From assembly GCF_016592155.1 (NCBI RefSeq), contig NZ_AP024237.1:4340001-4404000 (forward strand): DNA of 64,000 nucleotides, given 5' to 3'. Position 1 is the first letter of the stretch, and each line of letters opens with the position of its first letter. Origin of the DNA: Mycobacterium heckeshornense. GTDB taxonomy: Bacteria > Actinomycetota > Actinomycetes > Mycobacteriales > Mycobacteriaceae. The translations under genes and the position numbers were made by a program. The notes below the pieces were generated by a model. That model worked only from the letters and a program-made list of their open reading frames with translations. It was not told where the DNA came from and ran no database searches. Shown here one piece after another: positions 17,556 through 26,239 of this stretch.

Positions 17556-18224
17556 CTAACCCTGGCCGGCGACCGTGGCGAGGCATTCTCGTACCAGAGC
17601 AACGATGTCGCCTTCCGGATCGGTCCATCGGCTAAGGCCCAAGCGGTCGAACAGCAGCCCGCCAAGGAATATGTCGACGAATGCCGCGCCCACCTGCTCT
17701 GGCGTGCGCGAGTCGCGGCGATCGAACCACACCCACATCCACTGCAGCGACCCCCACAGCTGCCACGCCGCGAGTTCGCTGTCTACCTGCCGGAACACGC
17801 CTTCCCCTATGCCCCTGTCGATTTCGGCAACCGTGAGCGCCTGAAGATCGCGCCGCTGCTTGCGCACTTTCCGCATCACTGGATCGTCCGACAACTGCAC
17901 GACCTCGCGCTGGCTGGCGACCGTGGCGTCGCGCGCCAGCACCTGCATGAGCACGGAGGCGAAGATGACCGCGGCTATCCGTTCCTGCGGGGTAACGAGG
18001 CGATCCCACAGCATCCGGGTAACGGAAAGTTGGCGCGCCAGGTGCGTTTCCTCGAGTTCACGCAGCATCTGGGCCTTGGTGCCGAAGTGGTGGACGATGG
18101 TGCCCTTTGACATGCCGAGTTCGTCGGCAATGTCACCGATATTCGTTCTCTCATAGCCACGCTCGGCGACATAGCGGACGAAAGCGTCGAGAATCTCACC
18201 ACGCCGGCCAGCCGATCTGGGCAC
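17556..18224 (-). CDS. TetR-family regulator of the mce operon
   Basis: A 222-residue TetR protein: helix-turn-helix at about residues 26-50 (NIGDIADELGMSKGTIVHHF) and a C-terminal domain with two Trp-rich helices (WQLWGSLQWMWVWFDRRD near 155-172) for ligand or dimer contacts. It lies 123 bases upstream of yrbEA in the same orientation, the arrangement seen for mce3R/mce3, although Mce3R is a double-length protein. Start GTG 18224 has GGAGG 9 bases upstream. Autoregulation is likely through the palindrome at 18246. Confidence 0.88.
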   Translation of the reverse strand: MPRSAGRRGEILDAFVRYVAERGYERTNIGDIADELGMSKGTIVHHFGTKAQMLRELEETHLARQLSVTRMLWDRLVTPQERIAAVIFASVLMQVLARDATVASQREVVQLSDDPVMRKVRKQRRDLQALTVAEIDRGIGEGVFRQVDSELAAWQLWGSLQWMWVWFDRRDSRTPEQVGAAFVDIFLGGLLFDRLGLSRWTDPEGDIVALVRECLATVAGQG

Positions 18225-18245
18225 TTAAGACCTCCGCTGAACTTA

Positions 18246-18259
18246 ACCGTACGGACGGT
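18246..18259. promoter_or_regulatory. Candidate TetR operator
   Basis: ACCGTACGGACGGT contains ACCG and CGGT arms around 6 bases, with an 8-base perfect palindrome CCGTACGG inside. It lies 22 bases upstream of the TetR start, a typical autoregulatory location. Confidence 0.45.
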
Positions 18260-18310
18260 CTATGTTACACCCAGACGGCCATCGACTAGCCCGGCCCTAG
18301 CCTGAGGCCT

Positions 18311-18610
18311 TCAGCGCAACGCAACCTCGCTCGGCGAAGTGGCAGCGGTCGGCGCCGTCACGGCATAGGTGCCCGTTGTGGGGTCTGGTTTGACGTCGCC
18401 TTCCGTGTACACCGTCATCAACTCCTTGCCGTCGCGATCGGTGAAGCACACGTAGGTGTCGGTCTCCGCGTCATACCCGAACATGCCCCAAGCTAACAAG
18501 TACGCCAAACAGCCGCCGTCATGATCCGCTATGACGATCTTGTGAACGCCGCACTCCCGCAACATCTTTGCGTCTTCGGCACCCATTCGATGGCTTTGGT
18601 CGTCATACAT
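18311..18610 (-). CDS. Small orphan protein of unknown function
   Basis: A 99-residue acidic protein, not recognised. Visible features: a central IVIADHDGGCLAYLLAWGMF segment (about residues 26-45) with a single Cys, then YVCFTDRDGKELMTVYTEGD (about 53-72), which resembles beta-strand-rich small domains. A Thr/Ala-rich tail follows. The start is supported by AAGGGG 8-13 bases upstream of ATG 18610. It lies upstream of the mce TetR gene in the same direction but 86 bases apart with an operator between, so it is probably a separate unit. Could be a lineage-specific gene. Confidence 0.55.
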   Translation of the reverse strand: MYDDQSHRMGAEDAKMLRECGVHKIVIADHDGGCLAYLLAWGMFGYDAETDTYVCFTDRDGKELMTVYTEGDVKPDPTTGTYAVTAPTAATSPSEVALR

Positions 18611-19065
18611 GTCTGCCCCTTACATGTGTTGTCACGTGGATTATCCGAACTCTGTTTCGCAGGACGAGCCGCTTTGACCTTTCACAGTAAAAACCGGTGC
18701 CTCAAGTCATATGGCACCTCCTCGGAGCGGAAAGACGGAACGCGGGCAGACCAGTTCGGCTGGACCTCCACCGCTGGCAACTTCGTTTCGTGGCACATCT
18801 GGAGCGCACCGCACGATTACTGGTGAAACAAAGTGCGCGAGCGCCATTGCACGTCCCGTCTGTAATCACGTGAAATATCGCGCTTCGTAACGCGGTACTT
18901 TACGGTATTTTTAAAAATATCCCTATAACGCGCGTCAGGCGTGTCACACCGTGAATTGGGCGCGTTGCGCGACGCCCTTTGTGGTTGACGGAGCGGTTTA
19001 CGACCCCGGCAGACAGCATATTGGCCGTCACTGGCGAGGCGTTGTCATGCGCGAGCTGCCCGCGC
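18611..19065. other. 455-base intergenic region with an AT-rich palindrome
   Basis: No convincing gene on either strand. It contains an AT-rich patch around 18890-18930 with the perfect 14-base palindrome TATTTTTAAAAATA at 18906-18919, unusual in this GC-rich sequence. A hairpin GGGCGCG-TTG-CGCG(A)CGCCC at 18958-18977 may end regX3 transcription or mark an island border. CACGTG and ACATGT palindromes near 18606-18640 precede the orphan gene. Confidence 0.5.
18906..18919. repeat. AT-rich perfect palindrome
   Basis: TATTTTTAAAAATA, 14 bases, self-complementary. It lies in the gene-free stretch between the orphan gene and regX3, at the right border of the mce island. Possible nucleoid-protein (Lsr2-like) nucleation or structural site, by inference from AT content. 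Confidence 0.45.
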
Positions 19066-19749
19066 TTAGCCCTCCAGCTTGTAACCCAGGCCGCGCACCG
19101 TCACCAGGTGCACCGGATTGGCCGGATCAGCTTCGATCTTGGAGCGCAGCCGCTTGACGTGGACATCGAGGGTTTTGGTGTCGCCGACGTAGTCCGCGCC
19201 CCACACCCGATCGATCAGCTGGCCGCGGGTCAGCACGCGGCCACTGTTGCGCATCAGGTACTCGAGCAGGTCGAACTCTTTGAGCGGCAAGGTAATTGGC
19301 TTGCCATTCACTGAGACAATGTGCCGCTCAACATCCATCCGCACCGGTCCGGCTTCCAGGACGCCGTCGCTGACTTCCGAGTCGTCGTCGCCGCCCCGGC
19401 GAAGCACGGCACGAATACGCGCGATCAGCTCGCGCGCCGAATACGGTTTGGTCACGTAGTCATCCGCACCCAGCTCCAACCCCACTACCTTGTCGATTTC
19501 GCTGTCGCGGGCGGTGACCATGATCACCGGCACGCTGGAACGGGCCCGCAGCTGCTTGCACACGTCGGTGCCGGACATGCCCGGCAGCATCAAGTCGAGC
19601 AGCACAATGTCCGCGCCGGCCCGGTCGAACTCGGCCAGTGCCGATGGACCGTCGGTGACGACGGTCGCTTCGAATCCCTCGCGGCGCAACAAAAATGCGA
19701 GGGGATCGGCCAGCGACTCCTCGTCCTCCACGATCAGTACGCTAGTCAT
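19066..19749 (-). CDS. regX3: Response regulator RegX3
   Basis: A 227-residue OmpR/PhoB-type response regulator, the partner of SenX3 in the phosphate-starvation system. Receiver domain residues 3-115 with phospho-acceptor Asp52 (IVLLDLMLPG), acidic pocket VEDEE at 7-11 and conserved Lys in VTKPYS near 100. The C-terminal winged-helix DNA-binding domain (about 130-225) includes RVLTRGQLIDRVWG. The ATG at 19749 is the same length as in M. tuberculosis and overlaps the stop of the third MIRU peptide (ATGA), so translation is probably coupled through the repeats from senX3. Confidence 0.96.
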   Translation of the reverse strand: MTSVLIVEDEESLADPLAFLLRREGFEATVVTDGPSALAEFDRAGADIVLLDLMLPGMSGTDVCKQLRARSSVPVIMVTARDSEIDKVVGLELGADDYVTKPYSARELIARIRAVLRRGGDDDSEVSDGVLEAGPVRMDVERHIVSVNGKPITLPLKEFDLLEYLMRNSGRVLTRGQLIDRVWGADYVGDTKTLDVHVKRLRSKIEADPANPVHLVTVRGLGYKLEG

Positions 19750-19802
19750 CGGCGCCACTCCTCCTCATCGCTGCGCTCTGCATCGTCGTCGGCGCGTGTC
19801 AT
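19746..19802 (-). CDS. MIRU-encoded 18-residue peptide, copy 3 (regX3 side)
   Basis: Reads [18 protein letters not shown] then TGA, whose TGA overlaps the regX3 ATG in ATGA. Very acidic. A role in translational coupling is more likely than peptide function. Confidence 0.5.
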   Translation of the reverse strand: MTRADDDAERSDEEEWRR

Positions 19803-19855
19803 CGGCGCCACTCCTCCTCATCGCTGCGCTCTGCATCGTCGTCGGCGCGTGTCAT
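19799..19855 (-). CDS. MIRU-encoded 18-residue peptide, copy 2
   Basis: Same 18-residue sequence as its neighbours, with ATGA overlaps at both ends. Identical DNA in each repeat points to recent expansion or homogenisation. Confidence 0.5.
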   Translation of the reverse strand: MTRADDDAERSDEEEWRR

Positions 19856-19908
19856 CGGCGCCACTCCTCCTCATCGCTGCGCTCTGCATCGTCGTCGGCG
19901 CGTGTCAT
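19852..19908 (-). CDS. MIRU-encoded 18-residue peptide, copy 1 (senX3 side)
   Basis: Its ATG overlaps the senX3 stop (ATGA), so ribosomes finishing senX3 can restart here. Same peptide as copies 2 and 3. Confidence 0.5.
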   Translation of the reverse strand: MTRADDDAERSDEEEWRR

Positions 19909-21131
19909 CGGCGCAGTTCTTCCTCTCGTTGGGCTCGCGTGGGGCGCATCTCGCGCCGCACTGGTTCCTCCGGTTTTTCATCGTTGCCGCGGTAGGCCGG
20001 AATCGACAACGTGAACGTCGAACCCGTCCCCGGCTGGCTCCACAGCCCGATGCTTCCGTTGTGGTTGGCCGCGACATGCTTGACGATCGCCAACCCCAGC
20101 CCGCTGCCGCCGGTCGCACGTGAGCGGGCCTTGTCGCCTCGGAAGAACCGCTCAAACACCCGCTCCTGGTCTTTGCGCGGGATGCCGATGCCACGGTCGG
20201 TGACAGCGATTTCGACGTTGTCGCCGCGACGACGACGGCTGATCGACACCAGCGATCCGCGCGGTGAATACGCGATCGCGTTGGACACCAGGTTGGCCAG
20301 CGCGGTGACGAGCAAGCTCTGGTTGCCCAGCACCCGCAAGCCGCTGGGCTCGTCGGTTCGCACCTCAATATCAGCATTGTCCGCAGCGACTTTGTGGCGT
20401 GAAATCGCTTCGGCTACAACGGTATCGACATCGACATCGGACAGATCGGGCAACCGCTCCGCGCCCTGCAGGCGGGACAGTTCGATCAGTTCGCCGACCA
20501 TGTCGCCCAGCCGGTTGGCCTCCACCAGTACTTTCTCGGCGAACCGCCGCACCGTCTCGGGGTCATCGGCGGACGCCAACAAAGCCTCGGCGAGCACGGC
20601 CATCGCGCCGACCGGTGTCTTGAGTTCGTGGCTGACGTTGGCCACGAAATCGCGCCGGGTCGCCTCCATCCGGGCGTACTCCGACTGGTCGTAGACGAAA
20701 ACCACGGCAAAGCGGCGATCTTCCTCGCTGAGCAGCCGGGCAATTCCGTGCACAGACAGCCCGGACCGGCCCGGCGCGGTGCGCTTGTCCGGCGAGATGT
20801 CGAACTCGAAATCGTCGCCACTGCCCAGCACCCGCTGCGCGGCCCGCCAAGCCTCGTCGTCAAGTTGGCGGTCGTGCACCAGCCCCAGTTCCCTGGCCTG
20901 GTCGTTGAGATAGACCACGTCGCGGTGCCGGTCGACGACCGCGGTTCCCACCGGAGACAGCGCGACGATGCGCTCCAGCATCTGCGAAATGGTGATCCCG
21001 GTCCATTCGGCGGCCACCCGTCGTCGACGCTCGACGACTCGAGTTGCCAGCCGGGTGCCCGCCGTTATACCGACGCCCAATGCCATCGAAGACAACACCC
21101 CGGCCAGCACCAGCGCCGAGAACACAGTCAC
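19905..21131 (-). CDS. senX3: Sensor histidine kinase SenX3
   Basis: A 408-residue membrane sensor kinase. A single clear N-terminal hydrophobic segment (residues 4-30) is followed by a PAS-like region (about 45-150), the dimerisation box NVSHELKTP with phospho-acceptor His168, and a HATPase domain with N, G1 and G2 boxes ([33 protein letters not shown]). It phosphorylates RegX3 and in mycobacteria responds to phosphate supply via the Pst/PhoU system. Start GTG 21131 fits the family length. Cotranscribed with regX3 through the MIRU repeats. Confidence 0.95.
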   Translation of the reverse strand: MTVFSALVLAGVLSSMALGVGITAGTRLATRVVERRRRVAAEWTGITISQMLERIVALSPVGTAVVDRHRDVVYLNDQARELGLVHDRQLDDEAWRAAQRVLGSGDDFEFDISPDKRTAPGRSGLSVHGIARLLSEEDRRFAVVFVYDQSEYARMEATRRDFVANVSHELKTPVGAMAVLAEALLASADDPETVRRFAEKVLVEANRLGDMVGELIELSRLQGAERLPDLSDVDVDTVVAEAISRHKVAADNADIEVRTDEPSGLRVLGNQSLLVTALANLVSNAIAYSPRGSLVSISRRRRGDNVEIAVTDRGIGIPRKDQERVFERFFRGDKARSRATGGSGLGLAIVKHVAANHNGSIGLWSQPGTGSTFTLSIPAYRGNDEKPEEPVRREMRPTRAQREEELRR

Positions 21132-21137
21132 ACAAAA

Positions 21138-21157
21138 ATCCTACAAATCGGGTGAAC
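21138..21157 (-). promoter_or_regulatory. Probable senX3 promoter and RegX3 half-site
   Basis: Minus strand TAGGAT (21143-21138), with TG just upstream, lies 6 bases before the GTG of senX3, as in leaderless mRNAs. GTTCACC at 21157-21151 resembles a RegX3/PhoB-type half-site, suggesting autoregulation. Confidence 0.4.
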
Positions 21158-21263
21158 GCGGCCCTAGCGGCGCGCGGCCAAAATCGGACAAGTCACACCT
21201 AACGGCGCAGGTATTCGGCCATTGTTTACGCGATGTTTGCCGACCGGTCGCTGAAAAGCCGGA

Positions 21264-22013
21264 TCATCTGGCGCCCTGGCTCGCGACCGCGGCCGCACCG
21301 GCGGCGGCCGCCTCCGGGTCGAGATAGCTGCCGCCCGCCACCACCGGCTTGAGGTTCGCGTCGAGGTCGTAGCGCAGCGGAATGCCGGTCGGGATGTTCA
21401 GCCCGACGATCTCGTCGTCGGACATGCCGTCCAAATACTTCACCAGGGCTCGCAGCGAGTTGCCGTGCGCGGCGATCAACACGGTCTTGCCGAACCGCAG
21501 GTCGGGCACGATGACGTCGGTGAAATACGGCAGGAACCGCGCGACCACGTCGGCCAGGCACTCGGTCAGCGGACCGCCGCCGATGTCCGCGTAGCGCGGG
21601 TCGGTGTCCTGGCTGAACCGGCTGCCCCTCTCGATCGGCGGTGGCCGAGTGTCATAGCTGCGCCGCCACGCCATGAACTGCTGTTCGCCGTAACGCGACT
21701 TGATGTCGGACTTGTCCAACCCCTGCAGCGCTCCGTAGTGGCGTTCGTTGAGCCGCCAGCTGCGGTGCACCGGAATCCAATGCCGGTCGGCGGTGTCCAA
21801 CGCCAGATTCGCGGTGGTGATCGCACGGCGCAGCAGCGAGGTGTAGACCACGTCGGGCAGCAGGTTGTGCTCGACGAGCAACTCGCCGCTGCGCACCGCT
21901 TCGGCGCGCCCCTTGTCGGTCAGGTCGACGTCGACCCACCCGGTGAACAGGTTGCGCGCGTTCCAGTCGCTTTCGCCGTGCCGCAGCAGCACCAGCGTGC
22001 CAGCGTCTCGCAT
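21264..22013 (-). CDS. gpm1: 2,3-bisphosphoglycerate-dependent phosphoglycerate mutase
   Basis: A 249-residue histidine-phosphatase-fold enzyme interconverting 3- and 2-phosphoglycerate in glycolysis and gluconeogenesis. The catalytic motif [10 protein letters not shown] contains phospho-His12. GERxR-type, [13 protein letters not shown] (about 87-99) and the second His in [16 protein letters not shown] (about 183-198) are all present. Cytosolic. Upstream of senX3 in the same order as in M. tuberculosis (Rv0489-Rv0490-Rv0491). No anomalies. Confidence 0.96.
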   Translation of the reverse strand: MRDAGTLVLLRHGESDWNARNLFTGWVDVDLTDKGRAEAVRSGELLVEHNLLPDVVYTSLLRRAITTANLALDTADRHWIPVHRSWRLNERHYGALQGLDKSDIKSRYGEQQFMAWRRSYDTRPPPIERGSRFSQDTDPRYADIGGGPLTECLADVVARFLPYFTDVIVPDLRFGKTVLIAAHGNSLRALVKYLDGMSDDEIVGLNIPTGIPLRYDLDANLKPVVAGGSYLDPEAAAAGAAAVASQGAR

Positions 22014-22034
22014 GCCGGCAAGTCTCTCACGAAA

Positions 22035-22595
22035 TCAGGCCCGACCGTCTCGACGGTCTTCTTCGTCGATGAGGTGGGCGAACGCCTGCAGGTTCTTCAG
22101 CGACGCACCGCGGGACACCCGCCATTCCCACTCTTTCTGGATCGACGAACGAAAACCCAACTCCAGCAAGGTATTAAAGTCCGAATCCACCGCTTCAAGC
22201 ACCTGACCGAGCACCCGGTCAATCTCGTCGGCGTCCACCGAGGCCAACGACATCCGGCCCACCAGGTAGATATCGCCCACATTGTCCAGCGTGTAGGCCA
22301 CCCCGTAGAGCCGCCGGTTGCGTTGCAGCAGGAACCGGTAGACACCCTCGTGGTTTTCGTCGGGTTTGCGGCAGACGAACGCCTCGACGCGCACCGAGTG
22401 TTCGCCGATGCTCAAGATGGTGTTGGTCTTGAGCTTGCGTTCGCCGGGCAGTTCCACGATCAGCCCGGGCAGCCCGCCGTGCGCACCCTCGTGCCGGGTG
22501 TAGGTCAGCTTGCTGGCTTTAAGCGCGTCCTCGATCACCTGCTGCACGTCGGTCATGGCCGCCGCGCTCCGCTGCTGCTGCTCGCCATCGCTCAC
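22035..22595 (-). CDS. YbjN-domain protein (Rv0487 homologue)
   Basis: A 186-residue cytosolic protein with a YbjN/type-III-chaperone-like fold (about residues 20-150; [20 protein letters not shown] then [20 protein letters not shown]). Family role unclear; YbjN proteins affect stress responses. Two starts are possible: GTG 22595, which would overlap an ancestral mshA stop by 4 bases (GTGA), and ATG 22556, 14 codons inside. The GTG is favoured by that overlap. It lies between mshA and gpm1 as in M. tuberculosis. Confidence 0.85.
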   Translation of the reverse strand: MSDGEQQQRSAAAMTDVQQVIEDALKASKLTYTRHEGAHGGLPGLIVELPGERKLKTNTILSIGEHSVRVEAFVCRKPDENHEGVYRFLLQRNRRLYGVAYTLDNVGDIYLVGRMSLASVDADEIDRVLGQVLEAVDSDFNTLLELGFRSSIQKEWEWRVSRGASLKNLQAFAHLIDEEDRRDGRA

Positions 22596-23916
22596 TGGTG
22601 CACCACCCCCGCGGCGCCGCCCAGTGGCGAGGCCGGCGCGCCGATGCCAGACCGCGGACCGGCCGCCGCCGGGCGGCGCCGAACTCGCTGATCGCGCGAC
22701 GGTAGCTGGCCAGCAACGCGTCGACGGTGTTCTCCCAGGAAAACCGCGCGGCGTGCCTTACCGCCGAATGGCTCATCGCCCAGGCCCGCGGCCCGGCGCC
22801 CAGCCGCAGCAGCTCGTCGATGGCATCCGCCCACCGGTCGACGTCGTGGCCGGCCACCAGGGTACCGCTGATCCCGTCACGCACGGCCACCGGCAACCCG
22901 CCGACCGCAGCCGCCACCACCGGCGTGCCGCAGGCCTGCGCCTCTACGGCGACCAACCCGAACGACTCCGAATAACTGGGCACCGCGACCAGGTCTGCGG
23001 CCTGAAACAACCGGGCCAGCTCCTCGCGGTCCTGGGGCGGCAGGAACGTCACCCTCGCGGAGATACCCAATTCGTCGGCCAGGCGAACCAAACCGTCCGG
23101 CGCCACCATGCCGCTGCCCGACGGCCCGCCGGCCACAACGATGCGCACCCGCGGCAGTTTGGCCGCCGCGCGCAACAAAACATCGGGGCCCTTCAGCGGC
23201 TGGATCCGGCCGACGAAGGCCACCACACGCTCGTCGAACGGAAGGCCCAGCGCGGCTCGGGCCGCGCGGCGATCACCGGGACGGAACACGTCGAGGTCCA
23301 CCCCGGGATGAGCCACGTCAATCCGGGACGGGTCGGCACTATGCAACGAAACCAGTTGTCCTGCTTCGGCATTGGTGTTGACGATCAGCCGGTCGGCCTC
23401 GTCGACCACCTGTTGTTCGCCGACCGTGCGCAGCGGCGGTTCGGGCGTGTCACCCTCGGCCAGCGCCGCGTTCTTCACCGCGGCCAGCGTGTGCGCGGTG
23501 TGTACCAGAGGCACCGCCCAGCGGTCTCGGGCCAGCCAGCCGACCTGCCCGGACAGCCAGTAGTGCGAGTGCACGATGTCGTAATAGCCGGGCTCGTGGG
23601 CGGCTTCTGCGCGCAACACTCCGGCGGCGAACGCGCACAGCTGGGTAGGCAGGTCGTATTTGTCGAGGCCCTCGAACGGACCGGCCACCACATTGCGGAC
23701 CAGCACACCGGGCGCGACCCGCACCGTCGGTGGATCGGTCGACGCGGTGGCCCGGGTGAAGATCTCCACCTCGACGCCGCGACGAGCCAAATGCAGCGCG
23801 GTTTGCAGCACGTAGACGTTCATCCCGCCGGCGTCGCCGATGCCCGGCTGTGCCAGGGGCGAGGTGTGCACCGACAGCACCGCCACCCGGCGCGGATCGT
23901 TCAAACGGGACCTCAT
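22519..23916 (-). CDS. mshA: Mycothiol glycosyltransferase MshA, with shifted 3' end
   Basis: GT4-family enzyme making 3-phospho-GlcNAc-inositol, first step of mycothiol synthesis. As read it has 465 residues: N-terminal GT-B domain with [20 protein letters not shown] (about 15-34), central linker, and C-terminal nucleotide-sugar domain with [17 protein letters not shown] (about 226-242) and the E-x7-E motif in [19 protein letters not shown]. After PRHWAAPRG the reading continues for about 30 unrelated residues and overlaps Rv0487 by 77 bases. Adding one base to the C5 run at 22606-22610 would give an ending PRGVVHQ with a stop at 22592, overlapping the Rv0487 GTG. A homopolymer frameshift or sequencing error is likely; catalytic parts are intact. 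Confidence 0.93.
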   Translation of the reverse strand: MRSRLNDPRRVAVLSVHTSPLAQPGIGDAGGMNVYVLQTALHLARRGVEVEIFTRATASTDPPTVRVAPGVLVRNVVAGPFEGLDKYDLPTQLCAFAAGVLRAEAAHEPGYYDIVHSHYWLSGQVGWLARDRWAVPLVHTAHTLAAVKNAALAEGDTPEPPLRTVGEQQVVDEADRLIVNTNAEAGQLVSLHSADPSRIDVAHPGVDLDVFRPGDRRAARAALGLPFDERVVAFVGRIQPLKGPDVLLRAAAKLPRVRIVVAGGPSGSGMVAPDGLVRLADELGISARVTFLPPQDREELARLFQAADLVAVPSYSESFGLVAVEAQACGTPVVAAAVGGLPVAVRDGISGTLVAGHDVDRWADAIDELLRLGAGPRAWAMSHSAVRHAARFSWENTVDALLASYRRAISEFGAARRRPVRGLASARRPRHWAAPRGWCTSERWRAAAAERGGHDRRAAGDRGRA

Positions 23917-24001
23917 TGGGAAATGCCGAGCCGGGGCAGTTCGCGGTTGCGCACACCGCCATCTTTACAGCACCGCGCGCGACCGCCCGGAGCGCCGCCG
24001 C

Positions 24002-25315
24002 TCACGCCGACGTGTCGGGAGCAGCGGCGCCCGCGGCAGGCAGCGACGACCCGAACGCGCCACGGGCGGGTCCGCCCAGGGCACGGCGCATCCCGCCGAG
24101 CGGATCGGCGTAGAGCCCGCCCAGTGAAACGATCCCCGCCCCGGCTTCCTGCACCCGGTTGCCGAACGCGGTGAGCTGGATAGCGCGCGCGGGCAGCACC
24201 GAACGCGCGGCGAATGCCGCTTTGACGTGCTCCATACCCTCCGGGTACTCGGTGAACGCCTGGCCGCCGACCACTAGGTCGTCGGGATTGAGCAGATCAC
24301 GCAGCAACGCCACTGCCTCGCCGAGCACTCGCGCGCGCTCGGCCAGGAGTTCTCGGGCTTGCTGGTTGCCGTTGCGCGCCGCCTTGATCAGCTCGGTCAT
24401 CGCGGAGGCGGGCCCGCCGTTGCGGACCGCCGGCAGGATCCGCAGCCGGCGCGCCGCCGCCAGCACCGCCTCGTCGCTGACCGTCGATTCCAGCTGCCCC
24501 GAGCCGCCCAGCAACTCCGACTGGGCCGGCAGATTGGCGATGGTGCCCGGGCCGCTGGCCGGGCTGTGCACCCGACCGCCGATCACCAGCGCATATCCCA
24601 CGGTCTCGCGGGCGTAGACGTACAGGCTGGTCGACGAGTTGGGCGCGAAGCGGCGCATCCCGAGCAACAACTCGGCGCCGGCCATCGCGTCGACGTGAGA
24701 CGCCACCGACACCGGCAGGCCCAGCGCTTCGGCCAGCACCGGGCCCACCGGTGCCTGACGCCAGCCCAACCGAGGGTGGTCGACGTAGCCGGCGGTGCCG
24801 TCGACCACGCCGCCGATGGCCACCCCGACCCACAGCGGCCGGCGCCGATGCCAGCGCCGCAGGTACCGAAGGGCGCCGTCAGCCAGCGAGGCCAGCGCGG
24901 ACCCCGGTGCCGACAGCGGGGTCGGGGTTTCGACGGCGTCGAGGGTGCGGCCCAGCAGGTCGGTGGCCACGATGTTGGTGGTCCGCGCGCCGATGTGGAT
25001 GCCGAGGGTCAGGAACGGCTCGTGGTTGACTTCGACGGGAACGCGGGGCCGTCCGATGGCCCCGGCGACGGCCAGGTCCGCGCGCTCACGCAGCAGTCCA
25101 GCCTCGACCAGGGCGATGACCTGGCGGTTGACCGTCGCGATGCTGAGCGAGGTGGCGGTGGCGATGACGTCGCGACCGATCGGGCCGCGCAGCCGCACGG
25201 CCCTCAAGACCGATGCCGCGGCGGCGTCGGAGAGGTGCAGCGACGGCGCCACCACGTGGTAGCGGGAACGCGGTACCGGCTTACGGGTATGTGAGTGAAG
25301 GGTGGTCGAGCGCAC
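24002..25315 (-). CDS. ROK-family transcriptional regulator (Rv0485 homologue)
   Basis: A 437-residue protein with an N-terminal winged helix (about 25-85; LRGPIGRDVIATATSLSIAT) and a ROK sugar-kinase-like domain (about 95-400) with GVAIGGVVDG and a GTIANLPAQ segment. The zinc-binding CXCG motif of true ROK kinases is missing, so it is a regulator. The M. tuberculosis homologue was reported to control a PE/PPE gene pair. GTG 25315 gives the family N-terminus VRSTTLHSHTRKPVPR; longer readings to 25429 are rejected. Divergent from the SDR gene with 177 bases between. Confidence 0.88.
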   Translation of the reverse strand: MRSTTLHSHTRKPVPRSRYHVVAPSLHLSDAAAASVLRAVRLRGPIGRDVIATATSLSIATVNRQVIALVEAGLLRERADLAVAGAIGRPRVPVEVNHEPFLTLGIHIGARTTNIVATDLLGRTLDAVETPTPLSAPGSALASLADGALRYLRRWHRRRPLWVGVAIGGVVDGTAGYVDHPRLGWRQAPVGPVLAEALGLPVSVASHVDAMAGAELLLGMRRFAPNSSTSLYVYARETVGYALVIGGRVHSPASGPGTIANLPAQSELLGGSGQLESTVSDEAVLAAARRLRILPAVRNGGPASAMTELIKAARNGNQQARELLAERARVLGEAVALLRDLLNPDDLVVGGQAFTEYPEGMEHVKAAFAARSVLPARAIQLTAFGNRVQEAGAGIVSLGGLYADPLGGMRRALGGPARGAFGSSLPAAGAAAPDTSA

Positions 25316-25492
25316 GGGTGTCCTTGTCGAGTTCCTGCGGCGGGCCTGGCCACACCAGCTATTGGATTTTTGGTCGCTCAGCAGGCGCAGACTGCGCGGC
25401 AACAACACGCACAGTCTGCGATGGGACACAGACCCAGCACGGCGCTCAGGTACACACGAGGGAATTTAGCACGGTTATCTAGAGTTGGTCCG

Positions 25493-26239
25493 ATGACGAT
25501 CGCTCGGGCGGACAAGCGTGTTGCGGTGGTCACCGGTGCCAGCTCCGGAATCGGCGCCGCGACCGCAAGAACCCTTGCCGCACAAGGCTTTCACGTGGTC
25601 GCGGTGGCCCGCCGCGCGGACCGGGTCGCGGCGCTGGCCGACGAGATCGGCGGCACCGCCGTGGTCGCCGATGTGACCGACGACACAGCTGTGGACGCCC
25701 TGGCTCGCAGGCTGAGCCGGGTAGACGTGCTGGTCAACAATGCCGGCGGGGCCAAGGGACTCGAACCGGTTGCCGACGCCGACCTCGAGCATTGGCGCTG
25801 GATGTGGGAGACCAATGTGCTGGGCACGCTGCGGGTGACTCGGGCGCTGTTGCCCAAACTGATCGACTCCGGCGACGGGCTGATCGTCACCGTCACCTCG
25901 GTGGCCGCATTCGAGATCTACGACGGCGGCTCCGGCTACACCTCGGCCAAGCATGCGCAAAGCGCGCTGCACCGCACCCTGCGCGGCGAGTTGCTGGGAA
26001 AGCCGGTGCGGCTCACCGAGATTGCGCCTGGCGCAGTGCGGACCGAGTTCTCGTTGGTCCGCTTCGCCGGCGATCAGCAGCGCGCCGACGACGTCTACGC
26101 GGGCATGACACCGCTGGTGGCCGAAGACGTCGCCGAGGTGATCGGGTTCGTGGCCGCCCGGCCGTCGCATGTCAACATTGACCGGGTCGTGATCAGGCCC
26201 CGCGACCAGGCCAGCGCTAGCCGCCGGGTCGCACGCTAG
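25493..26239 (+). CDS. Short-chain dehydrogenase/reductase (Rv0484c homologue)
   Basis: A 248-residue classical SDR. NAD(P) binding motif [13 protein letters not shown] at about residues 12-24 with Arg residues after strand 2 (VARRADRV) favouring NADP. NNAG at about 84, catalytic Ser in VTSVAAFE (about 138) and Tyr-x3-Lys in [11 protein letters not shown] (about 148-158). Substrate unknown. Its 3' end overlaps the convergent lprQ by 23 bases. ATG 25493 is selected because earlier in-frame codons lie in a non-conserved region. Confidence 0.9.
   Translation: MTIARADKRVAVVTGASSGIGAATARTLAAQGFHVVAVARRADRVAALADEIGGTAVVADVTDDTAVDALARRLSRVDVLVNNAGGAKGLEPVADADLEHWRWMWETNVLGTLRVTRALLPKLIDSGDGLIVTVTSVAAFEIYDGGSGYTSAKHAQSALHRTLRGELLGKPVRLTEIAPGAVRTEFSLVRFAGDQQRADDVYAGMTPLVAEDVAEVIGFVAARPSHVNIDRVVIRPRDQASASRRVAR

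Larger units (their letters stand above)
19745..19903 (-). repeat. Three tandem 53-bp MIRU units in the senX3-regX3 gap
   Basis: Identical 53-base units at 19745-19797, 19798-19850 and 19851-19903, each beginning GTCATCGGCGCC on the plus strand. This matches the mycobacterial interspersed repetitive units described between senX3 and regX3. Each unit carries on the minus strand a Shine-Dalgarno-like GAGGAGGAG and an ATGA junction, so 53 bases equal 18 codons minus one base and each unit restarts translation in a new frame. Confidence 0.93.

Noticed and set aside
18521..18826. 101-codon plus-strand frame over the orphan gene 5' region
   Set aside because: No ribosome site, no recognisable motif, and it overlaps the better supported minus-strand gene.
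19745..19903. Tandem 53-bp repeats as a CRISPR array
   Set aside because: Units are contiguous with no unique spacers and encode coupled micro-genes, as MIRUs do.
22510..24174. Long 554-codon plus-strand reading frame over mshA
   Set aside because: It is antisense to mshA, which has all GT4 motifs; the length comes from high GC codon bias. The antisense protein has no recognisable motif.
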